64,000 nt of DNA from Salinirubrum litoreum (GCF_020567425.1 NZ_JAJCVJ010000002.1:62001-126000); one strand, 5' to 3'. Counted from the first letter of the stretch, positions 43,134-51,772 are shown. Translations and numbers: made by a program. The notes: generated by a model not told the origin, from the letters alone.

Positions 43134-44096
43134 TCAGTCACCCACCACCGTCTCGCGGTCGAGATACGCCCGGATCGCCGCGTCGTCCATCGCGTCGAGG
43201 AGTCTGTCCGCACCGATTCCGTCGACGGCCGCTGCCGGGTCGAGGTGTTCGGCGAGTCGTGCCTGTCCGTCCTCGGCGCGGGTCGTCTCCTCGTTCGTGT
43301 CGATGTAGGAGTCGCGCGCCTCGGCGATGGCCCTCGCTCGGACGCGTCGGTAGCGCTCCGAGTCCGTGTCGACCGGCGCGTCGGCGTGGTGGTCGTCGAA
43401 CCACTCCACCCAGCGCGCGCGGTCGGCCCACTCGGCGTCCAGTTCCGCCGTTCTCCGGGTCCAGTCGACGCGCTCGGTCGCCACTGCCTCCCACCACCCG
43501 TCGTCGATGCGGGCGTCGGCGACGACTCGTCGACCGACTCGTGCGCCGCGCCCGGCGGCGATCATCGCCTGTGTGTCCTCGGGGGACGGCGAGACGACGT
43601 AGAGACCGTCGACCGGCGTCGTCCCGTCGTGGGCGGCGCAGTCGTCGCGCAACTGGGCGTCGTCCGAGGGGTCGGTGAACAGATCGGCCGCCGCGTCCAG
43701 GTCCCGCAGGTAGTCGGCGTCGTACCGGGTCGCGGTCACGACCCGACTCGCGGTGACGGGATCACCCGACTGCGGGCGGACGCGGAAGTGTGGTTCCTCT
43801 GTGTCGGCGGCCTCCCCAGTCTCGGCCGGGGCGTCGACGCGTTCGACCGACTCGACGAGATTCGGTTCGATCACACAGCCGGCGGTCTCGGCGTGGTCGT
43901 GACACAGTTCGGCGAACGTCTCGGCGTCGACGCCCGCCGGGAAGCCGAGGTAGTTCTCCAGGTGTGCACACCGGGCGATGGAGGACCTGCCACGGTCGAA
44001 CAGGAGGGTGTCGAGTCCCGCTCGCGCCGTGAACACGCCGACCGCACAGCCCGCCGGCCCGCCGCCGACGACCACCACGTCGTGCTCGGGGGTCAT
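43134..44096 (-). CDS. FAD-dependent oxidoreductase inside the iron operon (candidate siderophore reductase)
   Basis: A 320-residue flavoprotein. HDVVVVGGGPAGCAVGVFTA (residues 5-24) is the FAD Rossmann motif and TLLFDRGRSSI the end of the second strand. Compared with thioredoxin reductase it lacks the CxxC active site and a clear NAD(P)-binding GxGxxA motif. The VDGLYVVSPSPEDTQAMIAA segment sits where FAD-binding domain 2 is expected. The last 110 residues, Trp/Asp/Glu-rich and helical (VDWTRRTAELDAEWADRARW), are an extension of unknown fold. Its position between binding protein and permease, one base after the former, suggests it reduces imported ferric-siderophore to release iron. Not proven. 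Confidence 0.8.
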   Translation of the reverse strand: MTPEHDVVVVGGGPAGCAVGVFTARAGLDTLLFDRGRSSIARCAHLENYLGFPAGVDAETFAELCHDHAETAGCVIEPNLVESVERVDAPAETGEAADTEEPHFRVRPQSGDPVTASRVVTATRYDADYLRDLDAAADLFTDPSDDAQLRDDCAAHDGTTPVDGLYVVSPSPEDTQAMIAAGRGARVGRRVVADARIDDGWWEAVATERVDWTRRTAELDAEWADRARWVEWFDDHHADAPVDTDSERYRRVRARAIAEARDSYIDTNEETTRAEDGQARLAEHLDPAAAVDGIGADRLLDAMDDAAIRAYLDRETVVGD

Positions 44097-44097
44097 C

Positions 44098-45273
44098 TCA
44101 CAGCTCCCCGTTCACGACCTCGACGACGCGTTCCCGGTCGAACAACTCACCCTCGAAGTCGTAGAGCTGTTCGGCGGTGCGTTCGGTCAGCACCATGTTC
44201 GTGATCGGCCCCTGGTACAGACCGCCGGCCCGGTAGACGTCGCCGTTCTGCACCGCGGTCAGATCGCTCGCGGTCGGGTGCTCCTCCAGGAAGGAGACGA
44301 CGCTGTCGCGGAACTCGCTCTCGGACTTCGACTCGTAGCCGCGGAGCAGGAGGACCGGCGGGTCGACCTCCAGCAGCGTCTCCAGGTCGATGGCGGCGCG
44401 ACTGCCGTGGAAGTCCTTGATGTCGGTACTGGCGAGTGCGTCCCGGACCCCGAGGTCGCGCAGGTGTTTGAAGCCGGTCCCCTCCCCGACGATGTAGGGG
44501 TAGAACTCCTCCGGTTCGTCGCCGACGCCCCACAGGACGGCCACGTCGGGGCGGTCCGCGCTGCCGGGGACGACGGGTGCGAGGTTCGACTGGAAGTCGT
44601 CGTGGATCGACTCGAACGCCTCGTAGCGGTCGTGGCGGTCGAACACGCGAGAGAGCTTCTCGAAGCCCTCGTACAGGGAGTAGTAGCGGTAGTCCTCGTG
44701 CCACGGGTAGTGTTGGGCGTAGATACAGTTGCCGAACAGCGGGCCGATTCGGTCCTCGACCTCGGCCACGTCGCTCTCCGCCCACCCCTTGAACCGGTTC
44801 TGGAGGAAGTTCGGGTCCATCACGTGGACGTCGGCGTTCAGTTCGTAGAACAGTTCCTTGCTCACGCCGTCCTGGTACAGCGACACCATGTCGCTCGTGT
44901 CCACCGAGAGGTCCGGAATCGCGTCGTAGTACTGCGTGTGGTACCGGTTCGTGAGCCACACCGCCTTCGGCGGTTCGAGGCCGAGCGCGATCCCCATGTC
45001 GGCCCAACTCCCGTTGTTGGCGACCCACGTCTCCGGCACCGAGTCGAAGGTGACCTCGCCGACCGGTTCGATGGACACCGAGTACGACTCGGCCTCGGGC
45101 GTCGCGGTCGCCGTCTCGGACGGCGTCGCGGTGTCGGTCGCGTCGCTCTCCGTCGCCGGGGTGTCCCCCTCGCCGGTACACCCGGCGAGCAGTGCCCCGA
45201 CGCCGAGCGCACCGGCGTACTGCAGGTAGTCGCGTCGTGTCGGTCCGTCTGAACCGTCGCGTGCTCCAGCCAT
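44098..45273 (-). CDS. Iron-siderophore ABC transporter binding lipoprotein (FecB/FepB-like)
   Basis: A 391-residue protein from ATG 45273 (MAGARDGSDGPTRRDYLQYA). The upstream GTG at 45288 falls inside an iron box and is not favoured. TRRDYLQYAGALGVGALLAG with Cys32 is a Tat lipoprotein signal. A Thr/Glu/Ala linker follows. The binding-protein fold includes FDSVPETWVANNGSWADMGI, ALASTDIKDFHGS and VLLLRGYESKSE. The motifs fit cobalamin/siderophore-type class III binding proteins, though DUF-level family calls need a search. First gene of the four-gene iron operon. Confidence 0.9.
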   Translation of the reverse strand: MAGARDGSDGPTRRDYLQYAGALGVGALLAGCTGEGDTPATESDATDTATPSETATATPEAESYSVSIEPVGEVTFDSVPETWVANNGSWADMGIALGLEPPKAVWLTNRYHTQYYDAIPDLSVDTSDMVSLYQDGVSKELFYELNADVHVMDPNFLQNRFKGWAESDVAEVEDRIGPLFGNCIYAQHYPWHEDYRYYSLYEGFEKLSRVFDRHDRYEAFESIHDDFQSNLAPVVPGSADRPDVAVLWGVGDEPEEFYPYIVGEGTGFKHLRDLGVRDALASTDIKDFHGSRAAIDLETLLEVDPPVLLLRGYESKSESEFRDSVVSFLEEHPTASDLTAVQNGDVYRAGGLYQGPITNMVLTERTAEQLYDFEGELFDRERVVEVVNGEL

Positions 45274-45277
45274 ACGA

Positions 45278-45293
45278 TTTAGGCTCACCTAAA
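45278..45293. promoter_or_regulatory. Iron box 1 (DtxR-family operator)
   Basis: TTTAGGCTCACCTAAA is a near-perfect 16-bp palindrome, ending five bases before the ATG of the binding-protein gene. The TTAGG...CCTAA core is the pattern reported for haloarchaeal DtxR-family iron regulators (Idr/SirR type). Because it covers the leaderless start it would block transcription initiation when iron is plentiful. Confidence 0.75.
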
Positions 45294-45313
45294 GGTACAA
45301 GTGGGTTTCGAAG

Positions 45314-45329
45314 TTTAGGGGCCCCTAAA
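45314..45329. promoter_or_regulatory. Iron box 2 (DtxR-family operator)
   Basis: TTTAGGGGCCCCTAAA is a perfect 16-bp palindrome, centred 36 bases (about 3.4 helical turns) from box 1. Two spaced boxes suggest cooperative binding of two dimers over the core promoter. Confidence 0.75.
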
Positions 45330-45403
45330 TCGTGTGAACCGTCGACAGGAGTCGCCGACGGGAGGGCGTCGTGGTCCCGCAGACCCGTGTCTGCGGTCGG
45401 GAC

Positions 45404-45853
45404 TCACTCGGCCTCGCCAGTCCGTCTCCCGGTCAGTTCCTCGATGCGGAACTCGTAGATAGTCGCCGCCAGGTCGTCCACGTCCTCGCCGAACACCCGG
45501 AGCGGGTCGTACAGGTCGTTGACCACCGCATCGGAGAAGTCGTCCTGTGTGGCGTCGGGGAGTTCGTGGACCGTCCCGCGTGCCAGCACGCTCCACGAGC
45601 GGTCGTCCTCGGTCGTGTCGTAGACGACGAACGTCGCCCGGTCGGTCGAATCGAGGTAGTCCAGTTTCTCGCTGTCGTCGTGGACACCGAGACGGATCAG
45701 CAGTCGCTCGCCGTCGAAGTGGTAGCCCACCGGGACCGCGTAGGCGTCGCCGGCGTCCGCCAGCGAGAGGACGCCAGTGGTGCGACTCCGGAGGTAGTCG
45801 GCGAGTTCGGCCTCGTCCATCCCGAACGTGTAGACGTACTCGACGTGTTCCAT
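45404..45853 (-). CDS. Pyridoxamine 5'-phosphate oxidase-like (flavin-binding) protein
   Basis: A 149-residue protein from ATG 45853 (MEHVEYVYTFGMDEAELADY). The split-barrel shows TGVLSLADAGDAYAVPVGYH, FDGERLLIRLGVHDDSEKLD, ATFVVYDTTEDDRSWSVLAR and GTVHEL. This is a small PPOX/F420- or FMN-binding type. The substrate and cofactor are undetermined. It is divergent from the iron operon by 74 bases to the second box but on the same strand. A regulatory link is not evident. Confidence 0.85.
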   Translation of the reverse strand: MEHVEYVYTFGMDEAELADYLRSRTTGVLSLADAGDAYAVPVGYHFDGERLLIRLGVHDDSEKLDYLDSTDRATFVVYDTTEDDRSWSVLARGTVHELPDATQDDFSDAVVNDLYDPLRVFGEDVDDLAATIYEFRIEELTGRRTGEAE

Positions 45854-45917
45854 ACCCACAGTACGTCGGCCAGCAGGAAGAAGCCGCGCCCGTCTCGACC
45901 GGTGTCGACTCTCCCGG

Positions 45918-45989
45918 CAGTCTCAACGCGGGGTGCGGTGGCGAGTCTATCGTCAGTCTCGACACAGAGTGCGGTGTCGACTCAGAGCC
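45918..45989. repeat. Degenerate 36-bp tandem duplication over the DUF5794 stop codon
   Basis: CAGTCTCAACGCGGGGTGCG at 45918 returns as CAGTCTCGACACAGAGTGCG at 45954, and both continue with GGTG(G/T)CGA(G/C)TC, giving a period of 36. The second copy contains the stop codon (TCA on the plus strand at 45982-45984) of the membrane-protein gene; the first has CTA at the corresponding place. Confidence 0.6.
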
Positions 45990-46923
45990 ACGGCGCGCGT
46001 GACTCGTCCTCGCCGGGGTAGCCGTAGCCCGTCTCGTCGCTCTCGTCGTCGCCGCCGTCGGCCATCGCGTCCGCCTCGGGGCGGACCGGGCCGTACTCCG
46101 GGGCCTCGGGATCGACACCGGTCGGCTCCGGACTCGGGACGTCCGAGACCGGGACGTCGTCGGTCGATTGCGGCACCTCCTCGCTCCCGTCTGCGACGCC
46201 ACGGTCCAGCGCGAACAGCGCCGTCACGCCCATGACGCCGAGGGCGACCGGCGCGTCCGGGTGCCAGACGCCCGAGACCGACAGCGCGAGGACGCCGAGG
46301 GCGACCGCACTGCCGAACCGGAACAGGTCGAGGTCGACCGCGCCACGCAGACGCGGGCCGAGCAGGGCGACCAACAGCGCGAAGCCGACGCCGACGCCGG
46401 CCGCCGCCGCACCGCGGACGACCTGCATCGCCTCCGGTTCGAAGACCAACGCCGAACTCGGCATCTGGAGTGCCGCGACGAGACCGAGGCCGATGATGAT
46501 CCCCGGGCGTGGGAGGTACTCGCCGATCTCCGCGCTCGCCGTCTTCGCCGCGATCGAGAGGATCACCAGGCCGGCGAAGCGGTGGAACAGTTGCGTGTCG
46601 ATGACCTGATCCAGCGTCGGGGCCAGTGCGGCCTCGACTGCCGCCAGCGGGATCAAGAACAGCCCGAGCGTCAGGACCGCCGTGACCTGTTCTCTCCGAG
46701 TCCCCTCCATGTCGGCGAGGATGACCGCGACCGTGGCGGACCCACCGAAGATCAGGAGGCCGACCTCGACGACGCCGGTCCACGTCGCCACCGCACCGGC
46801 GAGGATCATCGCCGGGAAGATACCGTCGACCAGCGGGAGCGCCATGACGGTAGCCAGCAGCTTGGTCGCGCCGCCGACCTGTCGTTCGAGCCGTAACGCG
46901 ATCGGGTGTTGCGAGACGCTCAT
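45982..46923 (-). CDS. Integral membrane protein (DUF5794-like)
   Basis: A 313-residue protein with about eight hydrophobic segments in the first 235 residues, starting MSVSQHPIALRLERQVGGAT. The run KLLATVMALPLVDGIFPAMI followed by GLLIFGGSATVAVILADMEG resembles haloarchaeal DUF5794. The last 75 residues are a very acidic, Pro/Asp/Glu-rich cytoplasmic tail that ends at the repeat described above. Function unknown. Its homologues usually sit alone in core chromosome. Confidence 0.8.
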   Translation of the reverse strand: MSVSQHPIALRLERQVGGATKLLATVMALPLVDGIFPAMILAGAVATWTGVVEVGLLIFGGSATVAVILADMEGTRREQVTAVLTLGLFLIPLAAVEAALAPTLDQVIDTQLFHRFAGLVILSIAAKTASAEIGEYLPRPGIIIGLGLVAALQMPSSALVFEPEAMQVVRGAAAAGVGVGFALLVALLGPRLRGAVDLDLFRFGSAVALGVLALSVSGVWHPDAPVALGVMGVTALFALDRGVADGSEEVPQSTDDVPVSDVPSPEPTGVDPEAPEYGPVRPEADAMADGGDDESDETGYGYPGEDESRAPWL

Positions 46924-47449
46924 TCCGGGTTACGGGCGGCCGTCACCGTCGGCCAAACGGCGATATGAAGACAACACTCCCGAATCGAGGAGTCGGAGTC
47001 CGAAGGTCCCGTCGAACCGCTGTTTGAGTGTGTGCCACATCGCTGTAAACGGAATGCCGGAGAAAGTGGTCGTCTGACCGGCAGTGCGCGATGCGACGGA
47101 GTTGACGGGTGCCATATTCCAGTACAATCGCACTGACCTATTAAGCGTTGTGTGGGACGTGTCCGCATTCACCATTCGTATCCCCACCACGGATATAAGA
47201 AGCGCCGAGGGTTCGTAGCTTTTCGTGCGAGTATTTCGAGGATCGTTCGGTTCTCGACCGCCCATCGGGCGAATATTGCACGAACTGTGGAACCGTGATA
47301 GATTCGGTCTCGCGTGGGCTCGGATCGGGCGGTCGAGTCGGGTGTCCCACCGGTCGCCGGTTCGACCGGGGGGACTCGATAGGCACATTCGTGGACATCT
47401 CGGCTGACGACAGTGGCAGACACCCACAGGGACGTGCCGTCTCGGAACG
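46924..47449. other. Intergenic region upstream of guaB, no supported gene
   Basis: About 525 bases of AT-richer DNA between DUF5794 and guaB. Open frames run through it on the minus strand (for example WHTHLKQRF-like residues at about 46930-47060) but codon use is not haloarchaeal. At 47140-47170 the text TTAAGCGTTGTGTGGGACGT and nearby ATATAAGAAGCG may be promoter fragments. I see no tRNA, no repeat and no riboswitch. Confidence 0.4.
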
Positions 47450-47455
47450 TTTTTG
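47450..47455 (+). promoter_or_regulatory. Likely box A of guaB
   Basis: TTTTTG lies 26 bases before the guaB ATG in AT-poor surroundings, the spacing expected for a leaderless haloarchaeal transcript. Confidence 0.4.
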
Positions 47456-47478
47456 TTGCCGGCTACGGGACGACTTAT

Positions 47479-48978
47479 ATGGCGAACGACGTTCCCGAGC
47501 GAGACCCCTTCTCGGAGAAACTACGAGTACCGGAGGCACTGACGTTCGACGACGTGCTGCTCCGCCCGATGGAGAGCCGAGTCGAACCCGACGACGCCGA
47601 CGTCTCGACACGCGTGTCGAAGGGCGTCGAACTGACGATTCCGATCCTCTCGGCGGCGATGGACACCGTCACCGAGGCGGAGATGGCCATCGGGATGGCC
47701 CGCGAGGGCGGGCTCGGCGTGCTCCACCGGAACATGCCGGTGGACGTGATGGAAGCCCAGATTCGGCAGGTGAAGCGCGCGGACGAACTCGTCATCCAGC
47801 GCGAGGACGTGGTGACGGCCAGTCCCGCCCAGACCGTGCGCGAGGTCGACGAGATGATGGAACGCGAGGGCGTCTCCGGTGCCCCGGTCGTCGCCGACGA
47901 CGACACGGTGCTGGGGATCATCTCCGGGACCGACATCCGACCGTACCTCGAAGTCGGCGACCGCGACGAGGTGCGCGAGGCGATGACCGACGAGGTCATC
48001 ACCGCCGGGCAGGACGTGACCGCCCGCGAGGCGCTGGAACTGATGTACGACTACAAGATCGAGCGCGTCCCCATCGTGGACGACGAGGACCGCCTGGTCG
48101 GTCTCGTCACGATGCAGGGCATCCTCCAGCGCCGAGAACACGAGGACGCCGCCCGCGACGACGCCGGACGCCTGCGCGCCGGCGTCGCCGTCGGTCCCTT
48201 CGAGGACGAACGCGCCGTCGCGGCCGACGAGGCTGGCGCGGACGTGCTGTTCATCGACTGTGCCCACGCGCACAACCTGAACGTCATCGACTCGGCGCGA
48301 GCCATCGCGGAGTCCGTCGAGGCGGACGTGGTCGTCGGGAACGTCGGCACCAGCGAGGCCGCCGAGGCCTGCGTCGACTTCGCGGACGGCCTGAAGGTCG
48401 GCATCGGGCCGGGATCGATCTGTACGACCCGCGTGGTCTCGGGTGCCGGGATGCCCCAGATCACGGCCGTCGCGGAGGTCGCAGACGTGGCGAGTCGCCA
48501 CGACGTGCCGGTGATCGCCGACGGTGGCATCCGGTACTCCGGCGACGCCATCAAGGCCATCGCGGCCGGCGCGGACGCGGTGATGCTCGGCTCCTACTTC
48601 GCCGGGACGGACGCGGCCCCGGGTCGCGTCATCACGATGAACGGGAAGAAGTACAAGCAGTACCGCGGGATGGGGTCGGTCGGCGCGATGCGCTCGGGCG
48701 GCGGCGACCGCTACCTGAAAGAGGAGAAGGACGACGAGGACTTCGTGCCGGAGGGCGTCGAGGCCGCGACCCCGTACAAGGGGACGCTCGCCTCCGAACT
48801 CCACCAACTGGTCGGCGGGATGAAGTCCGGGATGGGCTACGTCGGCGCGGAGACCCTGCCGGGGTTCAAACAGCGCGCGGAGTTCGTCCGCGTCTCCTCG
48901 GCCGGCCAGACCGAGGGTCACCCGCACGACGTGATGATCACCGACGAGGCACCGAACTACAGCCCGCAGAACGACTGA
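47479..48978 (+). CDS. guaB: IMP dehydrogenase
   Basis: A 499-residue enzyme from ATG 47479 ([20 protein letters not shown]). Landmarks: [20 protein letters not shown] at the N-terminus, a Bateman module of two CBS domains (about residues 100-225, with [19 protein letters not shown] and [19 protein letters not shown]), then the catalytic loop [17 protein letters not shown] with Cys315, [20 protein letters not shown], and the flap SEGRVPYKG-equivalent [11 protein letters not shown]. It oxidises IMP to XMP, the first step of GMP synthesis. An upstream in-frame ATG at 47413 gives a poor N-terminus and is rejected. Confidence 0.96.
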   Translation: MANDVPERDPFSEKLRVPEALTFDDVLLRPMESRVEPDDADVSTRVSKGVELTIPILSAAMDTVTEAEMAIGMAREGGLGVLHRNMPVDVMEAQIRQVKRADELVIQREDVVTASPAQTVREVDEMMEREGVSGAPVVADDDTVLGIISGTDIRPYLEVGDRDEVREAMTDEVITAGQDVTAREALELMYDYKIERVPIVDDEDRLVGLVTMQGILQRREHEDAARDDAGRLRAGVAVGPFEDERAVAADEAGADVLFIDCAHAHNLNVIDSARAIAESVEADVVVGNVGTSEAAEACVDFADGLKVGIGPGSICTTRVVSGAGMPQITAVAEVADVASRHDVPVIADGGIRYSGDAIKAIAAGADAVMLGSYFAGTDAAPGRVITMNGKKYKQYRGMGSVGAMRSGGGDRYLKEEKDDEDFVPEGVEAATPYKGTLASELHQLVGGMKSGMGYVGAETLPGFKQRAEFVRVSSAGQTEGHPHDVMITDEAPNYSPQND

Positions 48979-48982
48979 TCGG

Positions 48983-49204
48983 CTAGTCGGAGTTCGGTTG
49001 CGACTCTTCGTTCTCCTCCGTCTCCGACTGCGACTCGCGGAGCGTCTCGACCTCGTCTTCTAACGACTCGACGCGGGACTGGAGTTCGTCGGGTTCGGCG
49101 AGTTGCCTGACGAAGTGCAGGACGACGAGAGCCACGATGACCGAGAGCAAGACACCGACGAGGAGTAGCGGGACGAGCCACGCCGTCTCGGGCGGGAGTT
49201 GCAT
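48983..49204 (-). CDS. Single-pass membrane protein with coiled coil
   Basis: A 73-residue protein from ATG 49204 (MQLPPETAWLVPLLLVGVLL). One membrane segment (residues about 9-30) is followed by a predicted coiled coil (LQSRVESLEDEVETLRESQS). The final residues are Glu/Ser-rich. The 3' end is four bases from the guaB stop, in convergent orientation. No function is known; it resembles a small DUF7859-type haloarchaeal protein only in layout. Confidence 0.65.
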   Translation of the reverse strand: MQLPPETAWLVPLLLVGVLLSVIVALVVLHFVRQLAEPDELQSRVESLEDEVETLRESQSETEENEESQPNSD

Positions 49205-49333
49205 CGGGAGGGGCACGGGACGGGTGTGGACCCGGCTCGGAGTTTGACGTTTTGGTTCGGGACGGTGTTCTCGTTGAACGTGGATGCGACTGTGGTCGGA
49301 GCCTCCCCGTGACACTGCTGCTCGGTGGTAAGA

Positions 49334-49388
49334 CCGCGACTGCGACGGCAACAGTGACCGCGACAGCAACAGCAACCGCGACAGCACC
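49334..49388. repeat. Low-complexity CGCGACTGCGACGGCAACAG-type hexamer repeat
   Basis: Imperfect tandem hexamers (GCGACx/GCAACx) run for about 55 bases, reading CGCGACAGCAACAGCAACCG in the middle. It lies between two genes and has no coding support. Confidence 0.6.
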
Positions 49389-49509
49389 GCACCTCGTCCT
49401 CCCCAGCCTCGGGGACCTCTCCGCACCGCCCGGTCCCCTCCCTCGCGCGTCCCTCGTGCGCCGACTGCAACCACGAACAACTCGACTAACAATTCAGCTT
49501 ACCACAGAC

Positions 49510-49830
49510 TCACCAGTCAGAGGGGCTGGCGCGACCTCGTGTCGCGCCGACGGTCGCAGGGAGGCGCCTGCGCTGATCCGACTGGTCCACCGGGTGTTGC
49601 ATGCGTCCACGCAAGATCGCCGGGTGGGACTGAAAGGGGCCGACCGCTCGACCCGGCCCCGACGCCGGTACACTGGACTGAGGGCTGGCGGGACAAGCCC
49701 GCCAGCCCGAGGGAAGCGCGCCCCAAGTCGCGGCCGTCTTCGTGAGCGAAGCGAACGAAGGCTCGGGAGAGCTTGCCTCTCCCGGCGGTCAAGCGGTCGG
49801 GGGCTTTCACCCCTCGTCTTCCTCGACAGA
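49510..49830. ncRNA. Candidate structured RNA or repeat element
   Basis: A gene-free block with several strong hairpins: GGCGCGAC-ctcgt-GTCGCGCC (49528-49548), GGCTGGCGGG-acaag-CCCGCCAGCC (49683-49707, ten perfect pairs), CGGGAGA-gcttgcc-TCTCCCG (49764-49784), plus a GGGGCC/GGCCCC pair around 49636-49660. A motif CGGGTGGGACTGAAAGGGGC stands at 49621-49640. It lacks the conserved elements of SRP RNA and RNase P RNA as far as I can see. Strand is undecided; transcription is not shown. Confidence 0.35.
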
Positions 49831-49939
49831 TTCGGCGGAATGCAGTTCGTCGCCGACCGATTCGACGGGACCACCCAAACAGTTCGCCACCTCCTACCGG
49901 CGACGAAGCTATTAGTCCACCGACACCGTCTCTCCACCT

Positions 49940-50923
49940 GTGACTCCCCCGATCCACCTCGCGGACCTCCACAAGCACTTCGGGGACGTGAAAGCGGTAG
50001 ACGGCGTCTCGCTCGACGTCGAGCAGGGCGAGATCTTCGGGTTCCTCGGACCGAACGGCGCGGGCAAGTCCACGACAATCCGCACTCTGCTCGGCTTCCT
50101 CCACCCGACCAGCGGCACCGCGCAGGTGCTCGGCACCGACTCGACCGACCGCGCCGGGATGCGGGAGGTGAAGACCGAACTCGGCTACCTCCCGAGCGAC
50201 GTGCAGTTCCCGGAGGGCGTCACCGGTCAGCAGGCGCTGGACTACTACGCCGGCCTGAAGGGCGACGAACGCCGCGAGGACCTCCTCGCGGACTTCCCGG
50301 TCCCACTCGACCGGAAGATCAAGACCTACTCGCGGGGGAACCGCCAGAAACTCGCCATCGTACAGGCGTTCATGCACGAACCCGACCTGCTGGTGATGGA
50401 CGAACCGACCGCCGGCCTGGACCCCCTCGTGCAGGAGCGCTTCTACGACTTTCTGGACCGGGAGGTCGACCGCGGCGCGACCGTCTTCTTCTCGACGCAC
50501 ATCCTGAGTGAGGTGCGACGGATGTGCGAGCGCGTGGCGATCATCCGCGAGGGGCAACTCGTCACCGTCGAGGAGATCGACGATCTCCTGCGCAAGAGCG
50601 GGAAGGTCGTCCACGTCCAGTCGCCCGACCACCTCGCGCCCGACGACTTCCGGTTCGAGGGTGTCGCCAGCGTCGAGGCAGCGTCCGGTGGGCTTCGACT
50701 GCTCGTCACCGGCAACTACGACGAACTCCTCGACAGACTCACCGACTACCACGTGACCGACCTCGAGATGCGCGAGACCGCCATCGAGGACGTGTTCATG
50801 CACTTCTACGACGAGGGGACAGCCGATACACCGGAGGCGATGGATTCGGATACGGTCGACCCGACCGATCCGGACGGCGACCCCGACGCCGGGCAGACCG
50901 AGGAGGTGTCGCCGGATGTGTGA
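49940..50923 (+). CDS. ABC transporter ATPase (ABC-2 exporter type)
   Basis: A 327-residue ATPase starting at GTG 49940. Walker A GPNGAGKS (residues 37-44), Q loop LGYLPSDVQFPEGVTGQQAL, signature YSRGNRQKLAIVQAFM, Walker B LLVMDEPTAGLDP, and the switch histidine in FFSTHILSEVRRM. The signature has SRGN instead of SGGQ, as is usual in the CcmA/Nod-type exporters. A 100-residue C-terminal part with an acidic tail follows. It sits 48 bases upstream of its permease. Exported substrate unknown; homologues next to ABC-2 permeases often confer drug or antibiotic resistance or export peptides. Confidence 0.92.
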   Translation: MTPPIHLADLHKHFGDVKAVDGVSLDVEQGEIFGFLGPNGAGKSTTIRTLLGFLHPTSGTAQVLGTDSTDRAGMREVKTELGYLPSDVQFPEGVTGQQALDYYAGLKGDERREDLLADFPVPLDRKIKTYSRGNRQKLAIVQAFMHEPDLLVMDEPTAGLDPLVQERFYDFLDREVDRGATVFFSTHILSEVRRMCERVAIIREGQLVTVEEIDDLLRKSGKVVHVQSPDHLAPDDFRFEGVASVEAASGGLRLLVTGNYDELLDRLTDYHVTDLEMRETAIEDVFMHFYDEGTADTPEAMDSDTVDPTDPDGDPDAGQTEEVSPDV

Positions 50924-50971
50924 GTCGCCGGGCGTCTGTCACCGGGCGGGCGTCCACCGGGAGGTGAACAG

Positions 50972-51772
50972 ATGCTCGAAGTGACGAGCTTCGAGTCCCG
51001 CCAACGCGTGCGCGGCATCTTCCTGCTGACGGCCGCACTCGGCGCGCTGATCGTGCTGACGATGGCCGTCTTCCCCTCTATCGAGAGCGCCGGCGTCGAT
51101 CTGGACGCCTACCTGGAGAGCCTGCCGCCGGAGGCCCGCCGGGCGTTCGTCGGCAACGTCACGTCGATCACGACCATCGAGGGGTATCTCGTCTCGCAAC
51201 TGTACCAGTTCGGCTGGCTCCTCATCCTCGGCGTCTACTTCGCGTACACCGCCGCCTCGTCGGTGGCGAAGGAGGTCGAACGCACCTCGATCGACCTGCT
51301 GCTGGCCGCGCCGGTCTCCCGCACCCGGATCGTCGTCGGGAAGTTCCTCGCGCTGGTGCCGACCGTGATCGCGGTCAACGCCTTGACCTTCGTGTTGATC
51401 TGGGCCAGTGTCGCGTTCCTCGGCGAGGAAGTCGCACTCGTCGATCTGATCGCGGTGCACGTCGTCTCCATCCCGTACCTGCTCGCGTGTGCCGCACTCG
51501 GTCTCGTGGCATCCGTCTCCTTCGACACCGCCCGCCGGGCACAGACGGTCGGGATCGGCGCGGTGTTCGGCACGTTCCTCCTCGACTCGCTGACGTTCGA
51601 CACCGACTACGAGTGGCTGGGCGATCTGGCGTTCGCGCGGTACTACGACCCCGGCGAGATTCTCGTCGAGGGGACGATCGACTGGACCGGCGTGGCGGTC
51701 CTGCTGGCCGCGACGGTCGCCCTGGTGATCGTCGCCGCAGAACTGTTCGAGCGCCGCGAGATCAGTGGCTGA
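50972..51772 (+). CDS. ABC-2 type exporter permease
   Basis: A 266-residue permease with six hydrophobic segments: VRGIFLLTAALGALIVLTMA first, then LYQFGWLLILGVYFAYTAAS, FLALVPTVIAVNALTFVLIW, LACAALGLVASVSFDTARR and two later ones. The SVAKEVERTSIDLLLAAPVS segment with a cytosolic SR at the end is the coupling helix of ABC-2 permeases. It should work with the upstream ATPase as a homodimer. Its stop is followed at once by a short direct repeat. Confidence 0.9.
   Translation: MLEVTSFESRQRVRGIFLLTAALGALIVLTMAVFPSIESAGVDLDAYLESLPPEARRAFVGNVTSITTIEGYLVSQLYQFGWLLILGVYFAYTAASSVAKEVERTSIDLLLAAPVSRTRIVVGKFLALVPTVIAVNALTFVLIWASVAFLGEEVALVDLIAVHVVSIPYLLACAALGLVASVSFDTARRAQTVGIGAVFGTFLLDSLTFDTDYEWLGDLAFARYYDPGEILVEGTIDWTGVAVLLAATVALVIVAAELFERREISG

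Noticed and set aside
46930-47427. Minus-strand open frame upstream of DUF5794
   Set aside because: Its residues lack haloarchaeal composition, no start context and no family motif.
47295-48986. A 563-codon open frame overlapping guaB
   Set aside because: Composition is Arg/Gly-rich and guaB has clear catalytic motifs in the true frame.
49621-49640. Single CRISPR-like repeat unit (GGGTGGGACTGAAAGGGGC)
   Set aside because: Only one copy is present and no spacer pattern or cas gene is nearby.
49510-49830. SRP RNA or RNase P RNA
   Set aside because: The block is hairpin-rich but I could not find the conserved SRP GNAR loop or the RNase P P4 sequences.
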